Source of the DNA: Desertivirga xinjiangensis
Lineage (GTDB): Bacteria; Bacteroidota; Bacteroidia; Sphingobacteriales; Sphingobacteriaceae
Assembly (NCBI RefSeq): GCF_024436435.1
Contig: NZ_JAFMZP010000005.1
Location: 124,001 to 188,000, forward strand
DNA length: 64,000 nucleotides
Direction of reading: 5' to 3'
Shown: one piece after another, positions 27,575-36,582 of the stretch
Numbering within the stretch: position 1 is the stretch's first letter
Layout of the letters: each line of letters begins with the position of its first letter
Position numbers and translations under genes: made by a program
The notes under the pieces: generated by a model
What the model saw: only the letters and a program-made list of their open reading frames with translations
The model's database searches: none
What the model was told of the DNA's origin: nothing

Positions 27575-27924
27575 AAGTAATAAAGGCCGGAACTTATTCC
27601 GACCCGTATTTAGCTTACTAAGCACCTGGTACAATGGCTCTTCTACCAAGATGTCTGTCTTTCTGGTTTAGTATATCGTCTTTAAGATAGAGTAATTCTT
27701 ATATTAACAACAAGATAAGACAAGTGGATGAATTTTTTTTAAAAACACGTATTTAAACCCGGGAAGCAGTAAAAATACGTAATCGCGATTGTATGCACAT
27801 TTAAGTCCATCTTAACTCAAAACTAAGCGGGCTTTTATCACTCTGATGGTTCTTTATTCGATTCCTTTCTGTATTATTGGCCCAAATTATGGTGCTATCC
27901 GGACAGTACCATCCCTAATAACAT
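27575..27924. other. intergenic region, no gene seen
   Basis: 350 bp without a convincing reading frame. A weak inverted repeat at 27585-27604 (GGCCGGAA and TTCCGACC around CTTA, one mismatch) may end the repair operon but has no T-run. ACGTATTT and AAATACGT (27747-27754 and 27773-27780) form a widely spaced repeat of unclear meaning. An imperfect 20-bp palindrome lies at 27890-27909, just before the DUF808 start codon. Confidence 0.4.
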
Positions 27925-28797
27925 ATGGCATCAGGTATTTTTGCAATTTTAGATGATATAGCTGCATTGATGGACGACGTTTCGGTGGCAGCGAAAATAG
28001 CAACTCGCAAAACGGCGGGCATTCTGGGAGACGATTTAGCGGTAAACGCGGAAAAAGCCACCGGCTTTCTCTCTTCGAGGGAACTTCCTGTATTATGGGC
28101 TATTACGAAGGGTTCTCTGCTGAATAAAGTGATCATTGTTCCCATTGCGTTATTGCTGAATGCATTCTTTCCGGCAGCCATTAATATTGTTTTAATCCTT
28201 GGAGGATTATATCTTGCATATGAGGGCGTCGAAAAAATAATTGAATATTTTTTTCATCGTTCGAAAGAGGGGCATGAGGTAATTGAAGAGGTAGAACAAG
28301 ATGGGACTGCCGCGGAAAAAGCAAAAATAAAATCAGCAATTACTACTGACTTCATCTTGTCGGTAGAAATTGTAATTATCGCCTTAGGAAGCGTTACTGA
28401 ACAAGCGCTCACCACTCAGATCCTCACCGTTATAGCTGTAGCCTTATTGGCTACTATAGGTGTATATGGCATAGTGGCGCTTATTGTGAGAATGGATGAT
28501 GCAGGTTTCAGGCTTATCAAATATTCCAATGAAAAGGGTTTTTTATCAATGCTGGGAACTCTGCTGGTTAAGTCGCTACCCGTAATTATCAGGATCCTGG
28601 CCATAGTTGGAACTATCGCTTTATTACTCGTTTCAGGCGGTATCTTTGTCCATAATATCGACTATTTTCATCATGTCTTTACGGAAGTTCCAACCACAAT
28701 CAAGGAGTTTGCGCTTGGTACAATTGCCGGCTTACTTGTGGTGATAGTATTAACTGCTGGAAAAAAAGTATGGTCTTGGATCAAATCCAAGAGATAG
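27925..28797 (+). CDS. DUF808-family inner-membrane protein
   Basis: A 290-residue membrane protein of the DUF808 (YedI) family. It begins ASGIFAILDDIAALMDDVSV and continues KTAGILGDDLAVNAEKATGF, both family signatures. About six to seven hydrophobic segments follow, for example KVIIVPIALLLNAFFPAAI, FILSVEIVIIALGSVTE and VLLVSGGIFVHNIDYFHHV-like residues near 225. The family is widespread in bacteria and no function is established. It starts with a clear ATG and is followed 14 bp later by an AraC-type gene on the same strand. Co-expression with that gene is possible. Confidence 0.9.
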   Translation: MASGIFAILDDIAALMDDVSVAAKIATRKTAGILGDDLAVNAEKATGFLSSRELPVLWAITKGSLLNKVIIVPIALLLNAFFPAAINIVLILGGLYLAYEGVEKIIEYFFHRSKEGHEVIEEVEQDGTAAEKAKIKSAITTDFILSVEIVIIALGSVTEQALTTQILTVIAVALLATIGVYGIVALIVRMDDAGFRLIKYSNEKGFLSMLGTLLVKSLPVIIRILAIVGTIALLLVSGGIFVHNIDYFHHVFTEVPTTIKEFALGTIAGLLVVIVLTAGKKVWSWIKSKR

Positions 28798-28811
28798 TGA
28801 TGAGATAATAA

Positions 28812-29198
28812 TTGAAAGGAGTGAGCTTTTATCTGCACGAAATTAACCGGATAAAAAATACTTGTTATTCAAATAGCAAGCAGATCGAAACCGTTATTCG
28901 TACGCGGAATTACATCATTAGTAATTTAGATAAAGAACTGAACCTCGACATGCTTTCCGACACCGGCTTTACCTCCAAATTCCACTTATTACGACTGTTC
29001 AAAAAATACTATGGACAGACACCCATACAATACCTGACCGACATCAGGATTGGAAAGTCGAAAGAGTATCTGAAGAAAGGGATGTCTGTAACCGAAACTT
29101 GTTATTCTATTGGATTTGAAAGTCCGAGTTCATTCAGTACTTTGTTTAAACGCAGGTTTGGACGTACGCCAAGTGAATTTCAAAAAGAGCAATTTTAA
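28812..29198 (+). CDS. AraC-family transcriptional regulator, DNA-binding domain only
   Basis: A 128-residue protein consisting almost only of the paired helix-turn-helix AraC domain: LNLDMLSDTGFTSKFHLLRLFKKYYGQTPIQYL, given as a landmark region (about 43-76), then MSVTETCYSIGFESPSSFST and FKRRFGRTPSEFQK. No sensor domain is present, so it belongs to the short AraC group. The start is uncertain: TTG 28812 gives this length, with GTG 28821 as an alternative. A VOC-fold gene begins 56 bp downstream, a pairing often seen for short AraC regulators. What it senses is unknown. Confidence 0.85.
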   Translation: MKGVSFYLHEINRIKNTCYSNSKQIETVIRTRNYIISNLDKELNLDMLSDTGFTSKFHLLRLFKKYYGQTPIQYLTDIRIGKSKEYLKKGMSVTETCYSIGFESPSSFSTLFKRRFGRTPSEFQKEQF

Positions 29199-29254
29199 CA
29201 AAGTGACTTTCATGCTTAAGATGGAACTTCGTTATTATTCAAGAAGATTCAAAT

Positions 29255-29647
29255 ATGAAAGTAAAAGTAGTAAGCATCCCTGTTTTAGATCAGGAAAAAG
29301 CATTAACATTTTATTCGAAGATTTTAGGTTTTGTCAAAAAAATTGACCTTCCACTAGGCGATAACAGGTGGTTAACGGTTGTGAGCAAAGAAGAACAGGA
29401 TGGAACGGAAGTTCTGTTGGAGCCATCCCCAATTCATTTCGAGCCGGCCAAAATCTACCAGAAGGCACTGCTTGATGCTGGAATTCCCTACACTCTTTTC
29501 CATGTTGATGATGTTCAAAAGGAATATGAGCGACTATTAGCGCTCGACGTGAAATTTAGCATGAAGCCGGCCGAAATGGGAACTGTTAAAATTGCTGTTT
29601 TCAATGATACCTGCGGAAATAATATCCAGATCGTCGAGATGTTGTAA
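29255..29647 (+). CDS. VOC-family (glyoxalase-like) protein
   Basis: A 130-residue protein with the two beta-alpha-beta-beta-beta modules of the vicinal oxygen chelate fold: VKVVSIPVLDQEKALTFYSK-type start with FYSKILGF, WLTVVSKEEQDGTEVLLEP, then PYTLFHVDDVQKEYERLLA and a final ACGNNIQIVEML-like end (DTCGNNIQIVEML). In glyoxalase-like proteins a Glu near the end of each module binds metal; E in LLEPSP and E in QIVEML fit this. Function ranges from resistance to dioxygenases and cannot be fixed here. It is next to an AraC gene and followed at once by a strong terminator. Confidence 0.85.
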   Translation: MKVKVVSIPVLDQEKALTFYSKILGFVKKIDLPLGDNRWLTVVSKEEQDGTEVLLEPSPIHFEPAKIYQKALLDAGIPYTLFHVDDVQKEYERLLALDVKFSMKPAEMGTVKIAVFNDTCGNNIQIVEML

Positions 29648-29650
29648 AAG

Positions 29651-29683
29651 AAAAGTCTTCAAACGGGGAGAATGAAGACTTTT
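29651..29683 (+). terminator. terminator of the AraC/VOC operon
   Basis: Perfect 10-bp stem, AAAAGTCTTC (29651-29660) with GAAGACTTTT (29674-29683), around a 13-base loop. It begins four bases after the VOC stop codon and ends in TTTT. Confidence 0.8.
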
Positions 29684-30042
29684 GCTAACCAATTATAAAC
29701 CACTACAAACATAGAGGTTTTGCCACAAACCAGCAGTCTTTTAACAAGATTTAACAATTTGATAATATTTGGAAGCTTGCTGCACGCGTGCGCCAATCCG
29801 ATCTAAGTATAACGAAGAATCCTCTGAAATAGCTCTAAACAATAAGCCCTTGTCTGAAAGACAAGGGCTTTGTATCGTTACATTTGGTTAGTTGAACGCC
29901 TAAATGTACGAATGTTTTTGAAATTGGCAATATTTTATTGAAAAAATACCCGAAAATTGCGAAATGCATTTTTTAAATAATATTTAATTCTTTTCCCTCA
30001 ATTAATATTGAGATTCTATCTTAGTGCAATCAATTTTAAATT
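29684..30042. other. intergenic region with orphan hairpin and short GC-rich repeat
   Basis: About 360 bp with no reading frame I can support. It holds TGCACGCGTGCGCC (29781-29794), a motif also seen at 43679-43692, and the hairpin described at 29844-29870. A degenerate promoter-like AATATTTG sits near 29764. A small RNA between about 29775 and 29873 is possible but unproven. Confidence 0.35.
29844..29870. terminator. orphan hairpin, terminator-like
   Basis: Perfect 12-bp stem AAGCCCTTGTCT / AGACAAGGGCTT with a GAA loop. It lies 196 bp past the VOC gene, which already has its own terminator, and no annotated gene ends here. The plus-strand tail is only TTTG, so termination may be weak. Confidence 0.5.
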
Positions 30043-31356
30043 ATGACACAATTCTTTAAGATCAATAGCTTTCCCTGCCGAAAACTGCTTTCAATTTTAT
30101 TCATCAGTTTTAGTATCACCAGTGCTTATAGTAAAACTGATAGCCTTTCTATCGTTTTTAAAGCCGACCATAAGGATTGGATCTATAAGACGGGCGAAAA
30201 ACCAGTCTTTACAGTGACTGTATTTAACAATGGTAAGCCCGTTAACAACCTGAAGCTTAAATACCAGGTGGGACCAGAGAAAATGCAACTGATAAAATCC
30301 GACTCTGTTACCCTTAAAAAGAATTCCTTTGTATTACCATCGTACACGATGGACGCACCAGGTTTTCTGAGGTATACAGTGACCGCCCAGGTGAATGGTG
30401 CCGAGGTAAAAAGTATGATAACGGCGGCATTTTCACCTGAAAGTATTAAGCCCACCATTGAATTGCCGCAGGATTTCAACCTGTTTTGGCAAAACGCTAA
30501 GCGCTCCTTAGCTAAGGTTCCGGTGGACGCGAAGATGGAGCTTATCAAAGAGTATTCTACGGATGCGGTGAACGTTTACCAGGTGAGCTTCCAGAACATT
30601 AATCAATCGAGGATTTATGGAATGCTTAGCGTGCCGAAAAAAGAAGGGAAGTATCCTGCCGTATTAAAGGTTCCTGGTGCCGGAGTAAGGCCGTATAAAG
30701 GAGACGTTGCTCTCGCTGCAAACGGAGTTATAACTTTAGAAATAGGGATTCATGGGGTTCCGGTAAACCTGGATACTGAGGTTTATAAGAACCTGAGTAC
30801 CGGTCCGTTATTTTCCTACCCATCAACCAATTTAGACAACAGGGATAATTATTATTATAAACGGGTTTACCTGGGTTGTGTAAGAGCCCTGGATTTTCTT
30901 GTTTCACAGCCTGCTTATGACGGAGAGAATCTGGCAGTTTACGGAGGAAGCCAGGGCGGCGCACTGTCGATCATCACCACGGCTTTAGATTCAAGGGTTA
31001 AGTTTCTGGGAGTTTATTATCCTGCCTTATGCGACGTAACCGGTTATTTGCATAACCGTGCTGGCGGCTGGCCGCACCTTTTTGCCGGTAATAATGCTGC
31101 AAATAACAATAAACCGGAAAAGCTGGAAACCTGTAAGTATTATGATGTTGTAAATTTCGCTAAACAAGTTAAAGTACCGGGTTTTTATAGCTGGGGCTTT
31201 AATGATCTTACTTGTCCGCCGACATCAATGCATGCTGCGTACAATTCAATCTCATCTCCAAAAGAATTAGTGATATATAAAGAAACCGGGCATAATACAG
31301 TCCCTGAGCAAAGAAATAAGATGACTTCCTGGCTTTTATCGAAGATAAAGAAATAG
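30043..31356 (+). CDS. secreted acetyl-xylan-esterase-like alpha/beta hydrolase
   Basis: A 437-residue protein with a signal peptide (about 1-30). Residues 33-130 form an Ig-like domain, and about 140-437 is an AXE1/cephalosporin-C-deacetylase-type hydrolase. The catalytic triad fits S303 (YGGSQGG), D388 (WGFNDLTCPP) and H417 (ETGHNTVP). Enzymes of this family remove acetyl groups from xylan and xylo-oligosaccharides or related small esters. It is a single gene: a 395-bp gap precedes it and a hairpin repeat follows. No other xylan genes are nearby, so the natural ester is uncertain. Confidence 0.88.
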   Translation: MTQFFKINSFPCRKLLSILFISFSITSAYSKTDSLSIVFKADHKDWIYKTGEKPVFTVTVFNNGKPVNNLKLKYQVGPEKMQLIKSDSVTLKKNSFVLPSYTMDAPGFLRYTVTAQVNGAEVKSMITAAFSPESIKPTIELPQDFNLFWQNAKRSLAKVPVDAKMELIKEYSTDAVNVYQVSFQNINQSRIYGMLSVPKKEGKYPAVLKVPGAGVRPYKGDVALAANGVITLEIGIHGVPVNLDTEVYKNLSTGPLFSYPSTNLDNRDNYYYKRVYLGCVRALDFLVSQPAYDGENLAVYGGSQGGALSIITTALDSRVKFLGVYYPALCDVTGYLHNRAGGWPHLFAGNNAANNNKPEKLETCKYYDVVNFAKQVKVPGFYSWGFNDLTCPPTSMHAAYNSISSPKELVIYKETGHNTVPEQRNKMTSWLLSKIKK

Positions 31357-31362
31357 TTTATG

Positions 31363-31406
31363 AGGCACACGCGACACTGCTGGCGCAAGCGTGCCCGCGT
31401 GTGCCT
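31363..31406. repeat. GGCACACGCG hairpin repeat between convergent genes
   Basis: An 11-bp inverted repeat, AGGCACACGCG (31363-31373) and CGCGTGTGCCT (31396-31406), encloses a GC-rich 22-base loop containing GGCGCAAGCGTGCC. It is between the convergent esterase and MBL genes and may terminate both. Related units occur at 43670-43692 and, in part, at 29781-29794, so this is a short dispersed repeat family. Confidence 0.65.
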
Positions 31407-31433
31407 AACCCTTTTAAAACCTTAAATCAAACC

Positions 31434-32786
31434 TTAATTGAAACTCCTGATCGCTTCCCCGATATCATAAACCTCGGTGCGCCCCAATAATTCTGCTGAA
31501 AGCAGTGAACTTGCTGCAGCACTCCGGTATCCGCCAGCACAATGGACGGCAACAGGTTTATCAGCAGGTATTTCCTTTATCCGTTCCCGTAATTCGCCTA
31601 ATGGAATTGCTATACTGCTAGGAAATATTTTCTTTTCTTTTACTTCAGTCGCATTCCGGACATCAACGATGGTATAACTTTGAGGATTGCGCCTGAAGTG
31701 CTCCAGGTCAAAAGGTGGATTTTTCTGATCGGCATAATTCACAACAAAGGCTTCTTTTACTATAGCTTCATAACCAATAGAAGCACTTCTTTTAAGCATA
31801 TCCATTAATTGATCTTCGTCCCTGGCTGCAAGATAAAAGCTCTCTCCCGGTCTGATAATGCTGCCAAGCCAGGTCTCAAATTTATCCCCATCCATAATAT
31901 TGACCGAGTGGGAGAGATGTCCTTTTTTGAAATCTTTATCATCCCTAACATCCACTATCCATAACCCTTCTTCCAGCGTAGAAGCCTCAGCCTGGGTGTT
32001 TACGATCTTTCGGTTTACATTTTCAACGCTTGAAGAAAATCCAGGTGCCCCTTTTTTATTCAGGTCAACATTATAAGGAAAATAAGCCGGAATAAAAGGC
32101 AGGTCAGAAGTTAACTTTTCCACAAATTGATGTTCCTGCATTTCCTGCAGCGACCAGTTATGTTTCTTTTCGGCGCCGATAGTGCTACTGCTCGCCTCGC
32201 TAAGAGCTTTGCCGCATAAAGATCCTGCACCATGAGCAGGGTAGACAACCACATTATCTGCCAGGCTTGCGAGCTTTCCCCGCAAAGAAAAATACATCTG
32301 TTTAGCCAGGTGCCCCCTTAAAGCTTCCTGATCACCTCCAGCCTCCCTAAGATCCGGCCGACCGCAGTCTCCTACAAATAACGTATCCCCGGTAAAAACC
32401 GCTTTATCTATTCCCTGATGTTCCAGAACCACTGAAAGACTATCTGGAGAATGTCCGGGGGTATTTAATGCCCTTAGCCTGATCTTTCCAAATTCAATCA
32501 CATCGCCCTCATCGAATGGGTAAAACGCATAAATTGCTTTCGTCAACTTGCTTGCATAGATCTTTGCACCCTTCCTGTTTTGTATCTCCAGGTGGCTGCT
32601 GACGAAATCCGCATGTGGATGTGTTTCAATCACACCAATAATTTCCGCTGCATTGTCATCAGCAAAACGAAAATATGGCTCCGGATCGCGTGAAGGGTCA
32701 ATTAATACGATCTGCTTTTCATTTTCACTCAGAATAGCATAACTGTATTGGGCTAAATACTTGTTTTCAAACTGCTGTACTTTCAT
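31434..32786 (-). CDS. MBL-fold hydrolase with two rhodanese domains (persulfide dioxygenase-like)
   Basis: A 450-residue cytosolic protein. Residues 1-235 are a metallo-beta-lactamase domain with metal ligands H56, H58, D60 and H65 (THPHADFVSSH), then GHSPDSLSV, TGDTLFVGDCGRPD and VYPAHGAGSLCG, as in ETHE1-like persulfide dioxygenases. Two rhodanese domains follow: about 265-345 (WIVDVRDDKDF) without an active-site Cys, and about 365-450 with C416 in VHCAGGYRS, which should be active. The family oxidises persulfides in sulfide detoxification, passing sulfane sulfur via the rhodanese Cys. The gene stands alone on this strand, 56 bp downstream of the DUF502 gene. Confidence 0.9.
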   Translation of the reverse strand: MKVQQFENKYLAQYSYAILSENEKQIVLIDPSRDPEPYFRFADDNAAEIIGVIETHPHADFVSSHLEIQNRKGAKIYASKLTKAIYAFYPFDEGDVIEFGKIRLRALNTPGHSPDSLSVVLEHQGIDKAVFTGDTLFVGDCGRPDLREAGGDQEALRGHLAKQMYFSLRGKLASLADNVVVYPAHGAGSLCGKALSEASSSTIGAEKKHNWSLQEMQEHQFVEKLTSDLPFIPAYFPYNVDLNKKGAPGFSSSVENVNRKIVNTQAEASTLEEGLWIVDVRDDKDFKKGHLSHSVNIMDGDKFETWLGSIIRPGESFYLAARDEDQLMDMLKRSASIGYEAIVKEAFVVNYADQKNPPFDLEHFRRNPQSYTIVDVRNATEVKEKKIFPSSIAIPLGELRERIKEIPADKPVAVHCAGGYRSAAASSLLSAELLGRTEVYDIGEAIRSFN

Positions 32787-32842
32787 ATAGGTAGAAATTA
32801 GGTTTGTATCATTTTCAGCCTCAGCAATAGCAAATCAGACTT

Positions 32843-33436
32843 TTAGTCTAGTCCGCTTACCCCGCCGGAAACCACCATTTTCATGGCGGCGCTGGCACTC
32901 ATGTTAAGTGGTTCAACTTTTTCTGTTTTAACAATATATAGCTGGCCTGCAAATGAATAGGAGAAGGGGAAATAAACAGCAACCTGCCCCGGCAAACCGA
33001 TTTTACTAAGATCTTTGTTGGTAACAAAACCTATTTGTTTTAAGCCGCTTTCGTTCAGCTCCACCAGAACAGGTTCACTGAACTTCTTTTCATCGCCCAC
33101 AAAAGCTTCTGTAAGATCCTTAATAGACGAATATAGAAAGTTAAAGAGGGGCAGCTTTTTAAGCCACTTATTGAACCATATTTTAATAGGTTCGGTAATG
33201 AAGTTAGTAACTACTATGCCTGCGAATATCAGGATGACAACAATGGTAAGTATCCCCAATCCGGGGATATACAAGGGTTGCCCAGTTTTGCGGTCGGTCC
33301 ACAACGGACTCAGATTTAGTGAGCTGTCAGCAGTAGATACCGCCCAGAAAATCAGGTAAAAGGCAGCTGCAATTGGTACAACAATTAATACACCTTTAAT
33401 AAAATAGTTAAATAAAGACCTTAAGATTCTGTTCAT
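32843..33436 (-). CDS. DUF502-family membrane protein
   Basis: A 197-residue protein from ATG 33436; a reading frame seven codons longer exists but begins in sequence unlike the family. There are two transmembrane segments, at about 10-30 (FIKGVLIVVPIAAAFYLIFW) and 55-80 (ILTIVVILIFAGIVVTNFI). After the second comes a cytosolic or periplasmic domain with the family phrases LPLFNFLYSSIKDLTEAF and FSEPVLVELNESGLKQIGFVT, then GQVAVYFPFSYSFAGQLYIV. DUF502 proteins are common in bacteria and plants; a bacterial function is not established. The preceding MurF-Alr gene, 69 bp upstream, runs on the same strand. Confidence 0.9.
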   Translation of the reverse strand: MNRILRSLFNYFIKGVLIVVPIAAAFYLIFWAVSTADSSLNLSPLWTDRKTGQPLYIPGLGILTIVVILIFAGIVVTNFITEPIKIWFNKWLKKLPLFNFLYSSIKDLTEAFVGDEKKFSEPVLVELNESGLKQIGFVTNKDLSKIGLPGQVAVYFPFSYSFAGQLYIVKTEKVEPLNMSASAAMKMVVSGGVSGLD

Positions 33437-33505
33437 CGGCAAATAAAGAAAGACCAAAAATAGTAATATTTAAGTGGTGTTAACTTAACCTGCAAGATAT
33501 ATTAT

Positions 33506-35986
33506 TTATTCAAAGTAGTACACTCTTTTTACCCTTCCGGAGATGCCAGTCAAAACTTCATAAGGGATAGTTTCCAGTTGAAATGCAATATCCTCCACGC
33601 GGATCACCTCATTAAATACGATCACTTCATCTCCTTCGGCCGCATCTACGCCCGTGATATCCAGCATGCACATATCCATACAGATATTTCCGATGGTAGG
33701 TACCGGGTGCCCGTTTAATAACATCTTCCCCTTACCATTACCCAGCTTACGCGAGTAACCATCGGCATAGCCAATTTTGACCGTAGCGATCCTGCCTCCC
33801 GAAGGGAGCACTCCTTTCCTGTTATACCCAACCGTATCACCCGGATCAAGCTCTTTGATCTGCGAAATAGCCGTTTTTAGTACGGTGACCGTTTCAAGTG
33901 GCGATTTCTTGTTTTTAAAAGAGCCATCGAATCCATATAAGCCAATACCCAACCTTACCATGTTTAGTTGGGCTTCTGGCAAACGACTTATAGCAGAGGT
34001 ATTCGATACATGCCTTAAAAATGAATACCCTAAAACCAGCTCTATCTGCCCGGTCATTTCATTAAAAAGGTTCATTTGATGCCTGGTAAAATCGTCGGAG
34101 TCCGGGTCTTCGCTGGCTACCAGGTGCGAAAATGCACTGACGATCCTAATACAGGTGTTTTCTTTTAGCTCATTCAGAAGCGCCTTGAGATCGCTTTCTA
34201 AGAATCCCAGGCGGTGCATACCAGTATCCAGTTTCAGGTGAACCGGATAATTCTCCCGGTTTTTTCTTTTTAGCGCTTCAGTGAAATCCTTTAATATCCT
34301 GGAACTATAGATCTCGGGCTCCAGTGCATGCTCGATCATGGTATCAAAAGCTACAACGTCAGGGTTCATCACCATTATAGGCAAGCTTATTCCAGCCTTT
34401 CTCAAAGTCACACCTTCATCGGCATAAGCTACCGCGAGGTAATCAACCTTGTTGAATTGAAGTAAGTTAGCTATTTCATAACTGCCACTTCCATAAGAGA
34501 AAGCTTTAACCATTACCATCAGTTTGACGCCGGGTTTCAGCTGAGATTTGTAATAGTTTAAGTTGTTTTCAACGGCATTAAGATTAATCTCCAGTACCGT
34601 GTCATGCACCTTCTGAGTTAACAACTTGCTGATCTGCTCGAACTCGAATGACCTGGCGCCTTTCAGGAGAATAGTTTCGTCCTCAAATTTTACCTCTGCC
34701 AGACCCCGCAGTAAGGACCTGGTATCTTTGAAGAAGAACTTCTCCTGTCTAAACTTGTCGCGGAACTTGCTGATCCCTTCCCCAACACCAATTAGACGGT
34801 CCACTTCCTTAATATCCAGCAAGTCTGCAACCTGCTGATAAAGCAGTTCAGCATCAAGTCCGGCTTGCGGAATATCAGATAATATAAGTGTTCGTTTAGG
34901 ATGCTGATTTTGTTGCTTTAAAAAATCAAGGGCGATTGCCAGGGAAGAAATATCTGTACTATAGGAATCGTCAATGATTGAACAATTGTTTATACCGCCT
35001 TTCAACTCCAGCCTCATACTTACAGGATGCAGCATATTAAGCTGCAGATCAGTATCCGGCTGCTTATAACCCAGAGCAAGTATGGTAGCCCAGCAGCAAA
35101 TAGCGTTTTCAATAGAGGCAGCATCCGTAAAAGGGACCGCACATTCTACATTCTCATTAAGGTATCTGCCCCTGATAATGGTAGAGTTTTTACTGCTGGT
35201 ATTGGCACTTTCATCATCAAAAAGCATCAGATCTGCGTTCTTGTTGTTCCAGCCCCAGGTAAATTTCTTTTTTCCAGGAATTTCGCCTGGATAATCTTTC
35301 AGGTATTTAGGCGAATAAATAAGGAGATCAGTATCCCTGAACAATGCTAGTTTTTCGGCTATCTTTTCTTCCCTCGATGCGAAACCTTCATTATGCGCTT
35401 CCCCGATATTAGTGAGGATGCCTATGGTTGGCTGGATAATGTTCTTCAGACTTTCCATTTCGCCCTTACGGGAAATACCCGCTTCAAAAATAGCCAGTGA
35501 ATGTTCTTCGGTCATTCGCCATACGGAAAGCGGGACGCCGATCTTTGAATTATAACTTTTCGGACTTCGCACAATGTTCTTTTCGGGTGCAAGCAGCAGG
35601 TATAGCCACTCTTTAACAATGGTTTTGCCATTGCTTCCGGTAATGCCGATCACCGGGTAATTAAATTGACTGCGATGCCAGGCCGTTAGCTTCTGCAAAG
35701 CTTTTAAGCTGTCCTCAACAAGATAGAAATTGGCGTCCGAATATTTATCGGCCAAACTGCCTTTTTCTGTGATTACAAAGTTCCTAACCCCGGCCAGATA
35801 TACTTCATTTATAAATTCATGACCATTCCGCCGTCCATGTAAAGCGAAAAAAAGAGTGTTTTCCATATCGCTCAGCTTGCGACTGTCGTATGCAAGCGTA
35901 CGGATGCTGCCGGCAGGATCTTTAATAAAAGTCTTAGCCTGAATGATTTGTTCTACCTCTTTAACGGAATATGCTTTGTGATACAT
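33506..35986 (-). CDS. MurF-alanine racemase fusion protein
   Basis: An 826-residue bifunctional protein found in Bacteroidota. Residues 1-455 are MurF-like (adds D-Ala-D-Ala to the UDP-MurNAc-tripeptide): SLRTLAYDSR-type UDP-binding start, ATP loop GITGSNGKT (114-122) and Mur-ligase domains. The usual MurF DDTYNANP site here reads DDSYSTD (about 339-345), a variant typical of this fusion. Residues 465-826 are alanine racemase with the PLP lysine K494 (VMVKAFSYGSG) and the catalytic-type Tyr in VGYNRKG. Making D-Ala next to the ligase that uses it links two steps of peptidoglycan synthesis. No essential racemase residue is missing. A promoter was not clearly identified. Confidence 0.95.
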   Translation of the reverse strand: MYHKAYSVKEVEQIIQAKTFIKDPAGSIRTLAYDSRKLSDMENTLFFALHGRRNGHEFINEVYLAGVRNFVITEKGSLADKYSDANFYLVEDSLKALQKLTAWHRSQFNYPVIGITGSNGKTIVKEWLYLLLAPEKNIVRSPKSYNSKIGVPLSVWRMTEEHSLAIFEAGISRKGEMESLKNIIQPTIGILTNIGEAHNEGFASREEKIAEKLALFRDTDLLIYSPKYLKDYPGEIPGKKKFTWGWNNKNADLMLFDDESANTSSKNSTIIRGRYLNENVECAVPFTDAASIENAICCWATILALGYKQPDTDLQLNMLHPVSMRLELKGGINNCSIIDDSYSTDISSLAIALDFLKQQNQHPKRTLILSDIPQAGLDAELLYQQVADLLDIKEVDRLIGVGEGISKFRDKFRQEKFFFKDTRSLLRGLAEVKFEDETILLKGARSFEFEQISKLLTQKVHDTVLEINLNAVENNLNYYKSQLKPGVKLMVMVKAFSYGSGSYEIANLLQFNKVDYLAVAYADEGVTLRKAGISLPIMVMNPDVVAFDTMIEHALEPEIYSSRILKDFTEALKRKNRENYPVHLKLDTGMHRLGFLESDLKALLNELKENTCIRIVSAFSHLVASEDPDSDDFTRHQMNLFNEMTGQIELVLGYSFLRHVSNTSAISRLPEAQLNMVRLGIGLYGFDGSFKNKKSPLETVTVLKTAISQIKELDPGDTVGYNRKGVLPSGGRIATVKIGYADGYSRKLGNGKGKMLLNGHPVPTIGNICMDMCMLDITGVDAAEGDEVIVFNEVIRVEDIAFQLETIPYEVLTGISGRVKRVYYFE

Positions 35987-36582
35987 GCCGGGTAAATTTC
36001 CTGAAATTTTTAGATATTAAGCTATGTTTTTGCGATTGAATTTATTTGCGATGGAGAGTAGGCCAGGCTGTCACTTATTAGACCTGCAGGGAAGGATATT
36101 TGGACCAGGACATCATCGAAGATATTTTTTTATCACGGATGTTTTTTCTAGATTTATACATTATTGAATAGCCTCCGGAATGACGGTAAATAATTCAACA
36201 AGCAAAGCAGGGAAGAGCCCTTCCCAGTAAAAATTCAACTTTGAGCTATCTTCGTTAATACTTCTTGCCAAGTCCTGAACAGGTTTTATATATTGCTGCC
36301 TACAATCTTCGTAAGTACCGCAGTGAGTCCGCCTTTATTTGCAATAGGCGGACTTTTAGAGCTATTTAGCTAGCATATACGCAGCAATATATTGAAGATG
36401 GGGATAACCCGTCCTTAAGTTGGTCAGGAGCCTGGCCGTTTACTAAACCTTGAAATATACTGTAATTGTTGTGGTGGGATTTTTTTTACAATAAGTGACC
36501 TAAGTCATTGATTGACACATGGTCCTTACTTAGTTTTATGTTCAAATATATAAAATTTATATACGTAACAAAAAATAAAACG
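35987..36582. other. intergenic region, mostly unexplained
   Basis: About 600 bp between divergent genes with no reading frame I would defend. A 50-bp stretch at 36005-36054 looks like the recX promoter/leader at 37607-37656: a 12-base identity TTTTTAGATATT, then TTTTTG, then GAAT and CGATG at matching spacing. It contains the hairpin at 36326-36354. A 38-codon open frame from ATG 36051 has no recognisable product. The last 40 bp before 36583 are AT-rich and probably hold the promoter of the next gene. Confidence 0.4.
36326..36354 (+). terminator. orphan terminator-like hairpin
   Basis: Perfect 9-bp stem AGTCCGCCT (36326-36334) / AGGCGGACT (36346-36354), 11-base loop, followed by TTTT on the plus strand. 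No gene upstream on the plus strand ends here. It could close an unannotated small RNA starting near 36.05 kb. Confidence 0.5.

Noticed and set aside
36051-36167. 38-codon frame after the recX-like leader
   Set aside because: No homology to RecX or any family I know, and ordinary length for chance in this sequence.
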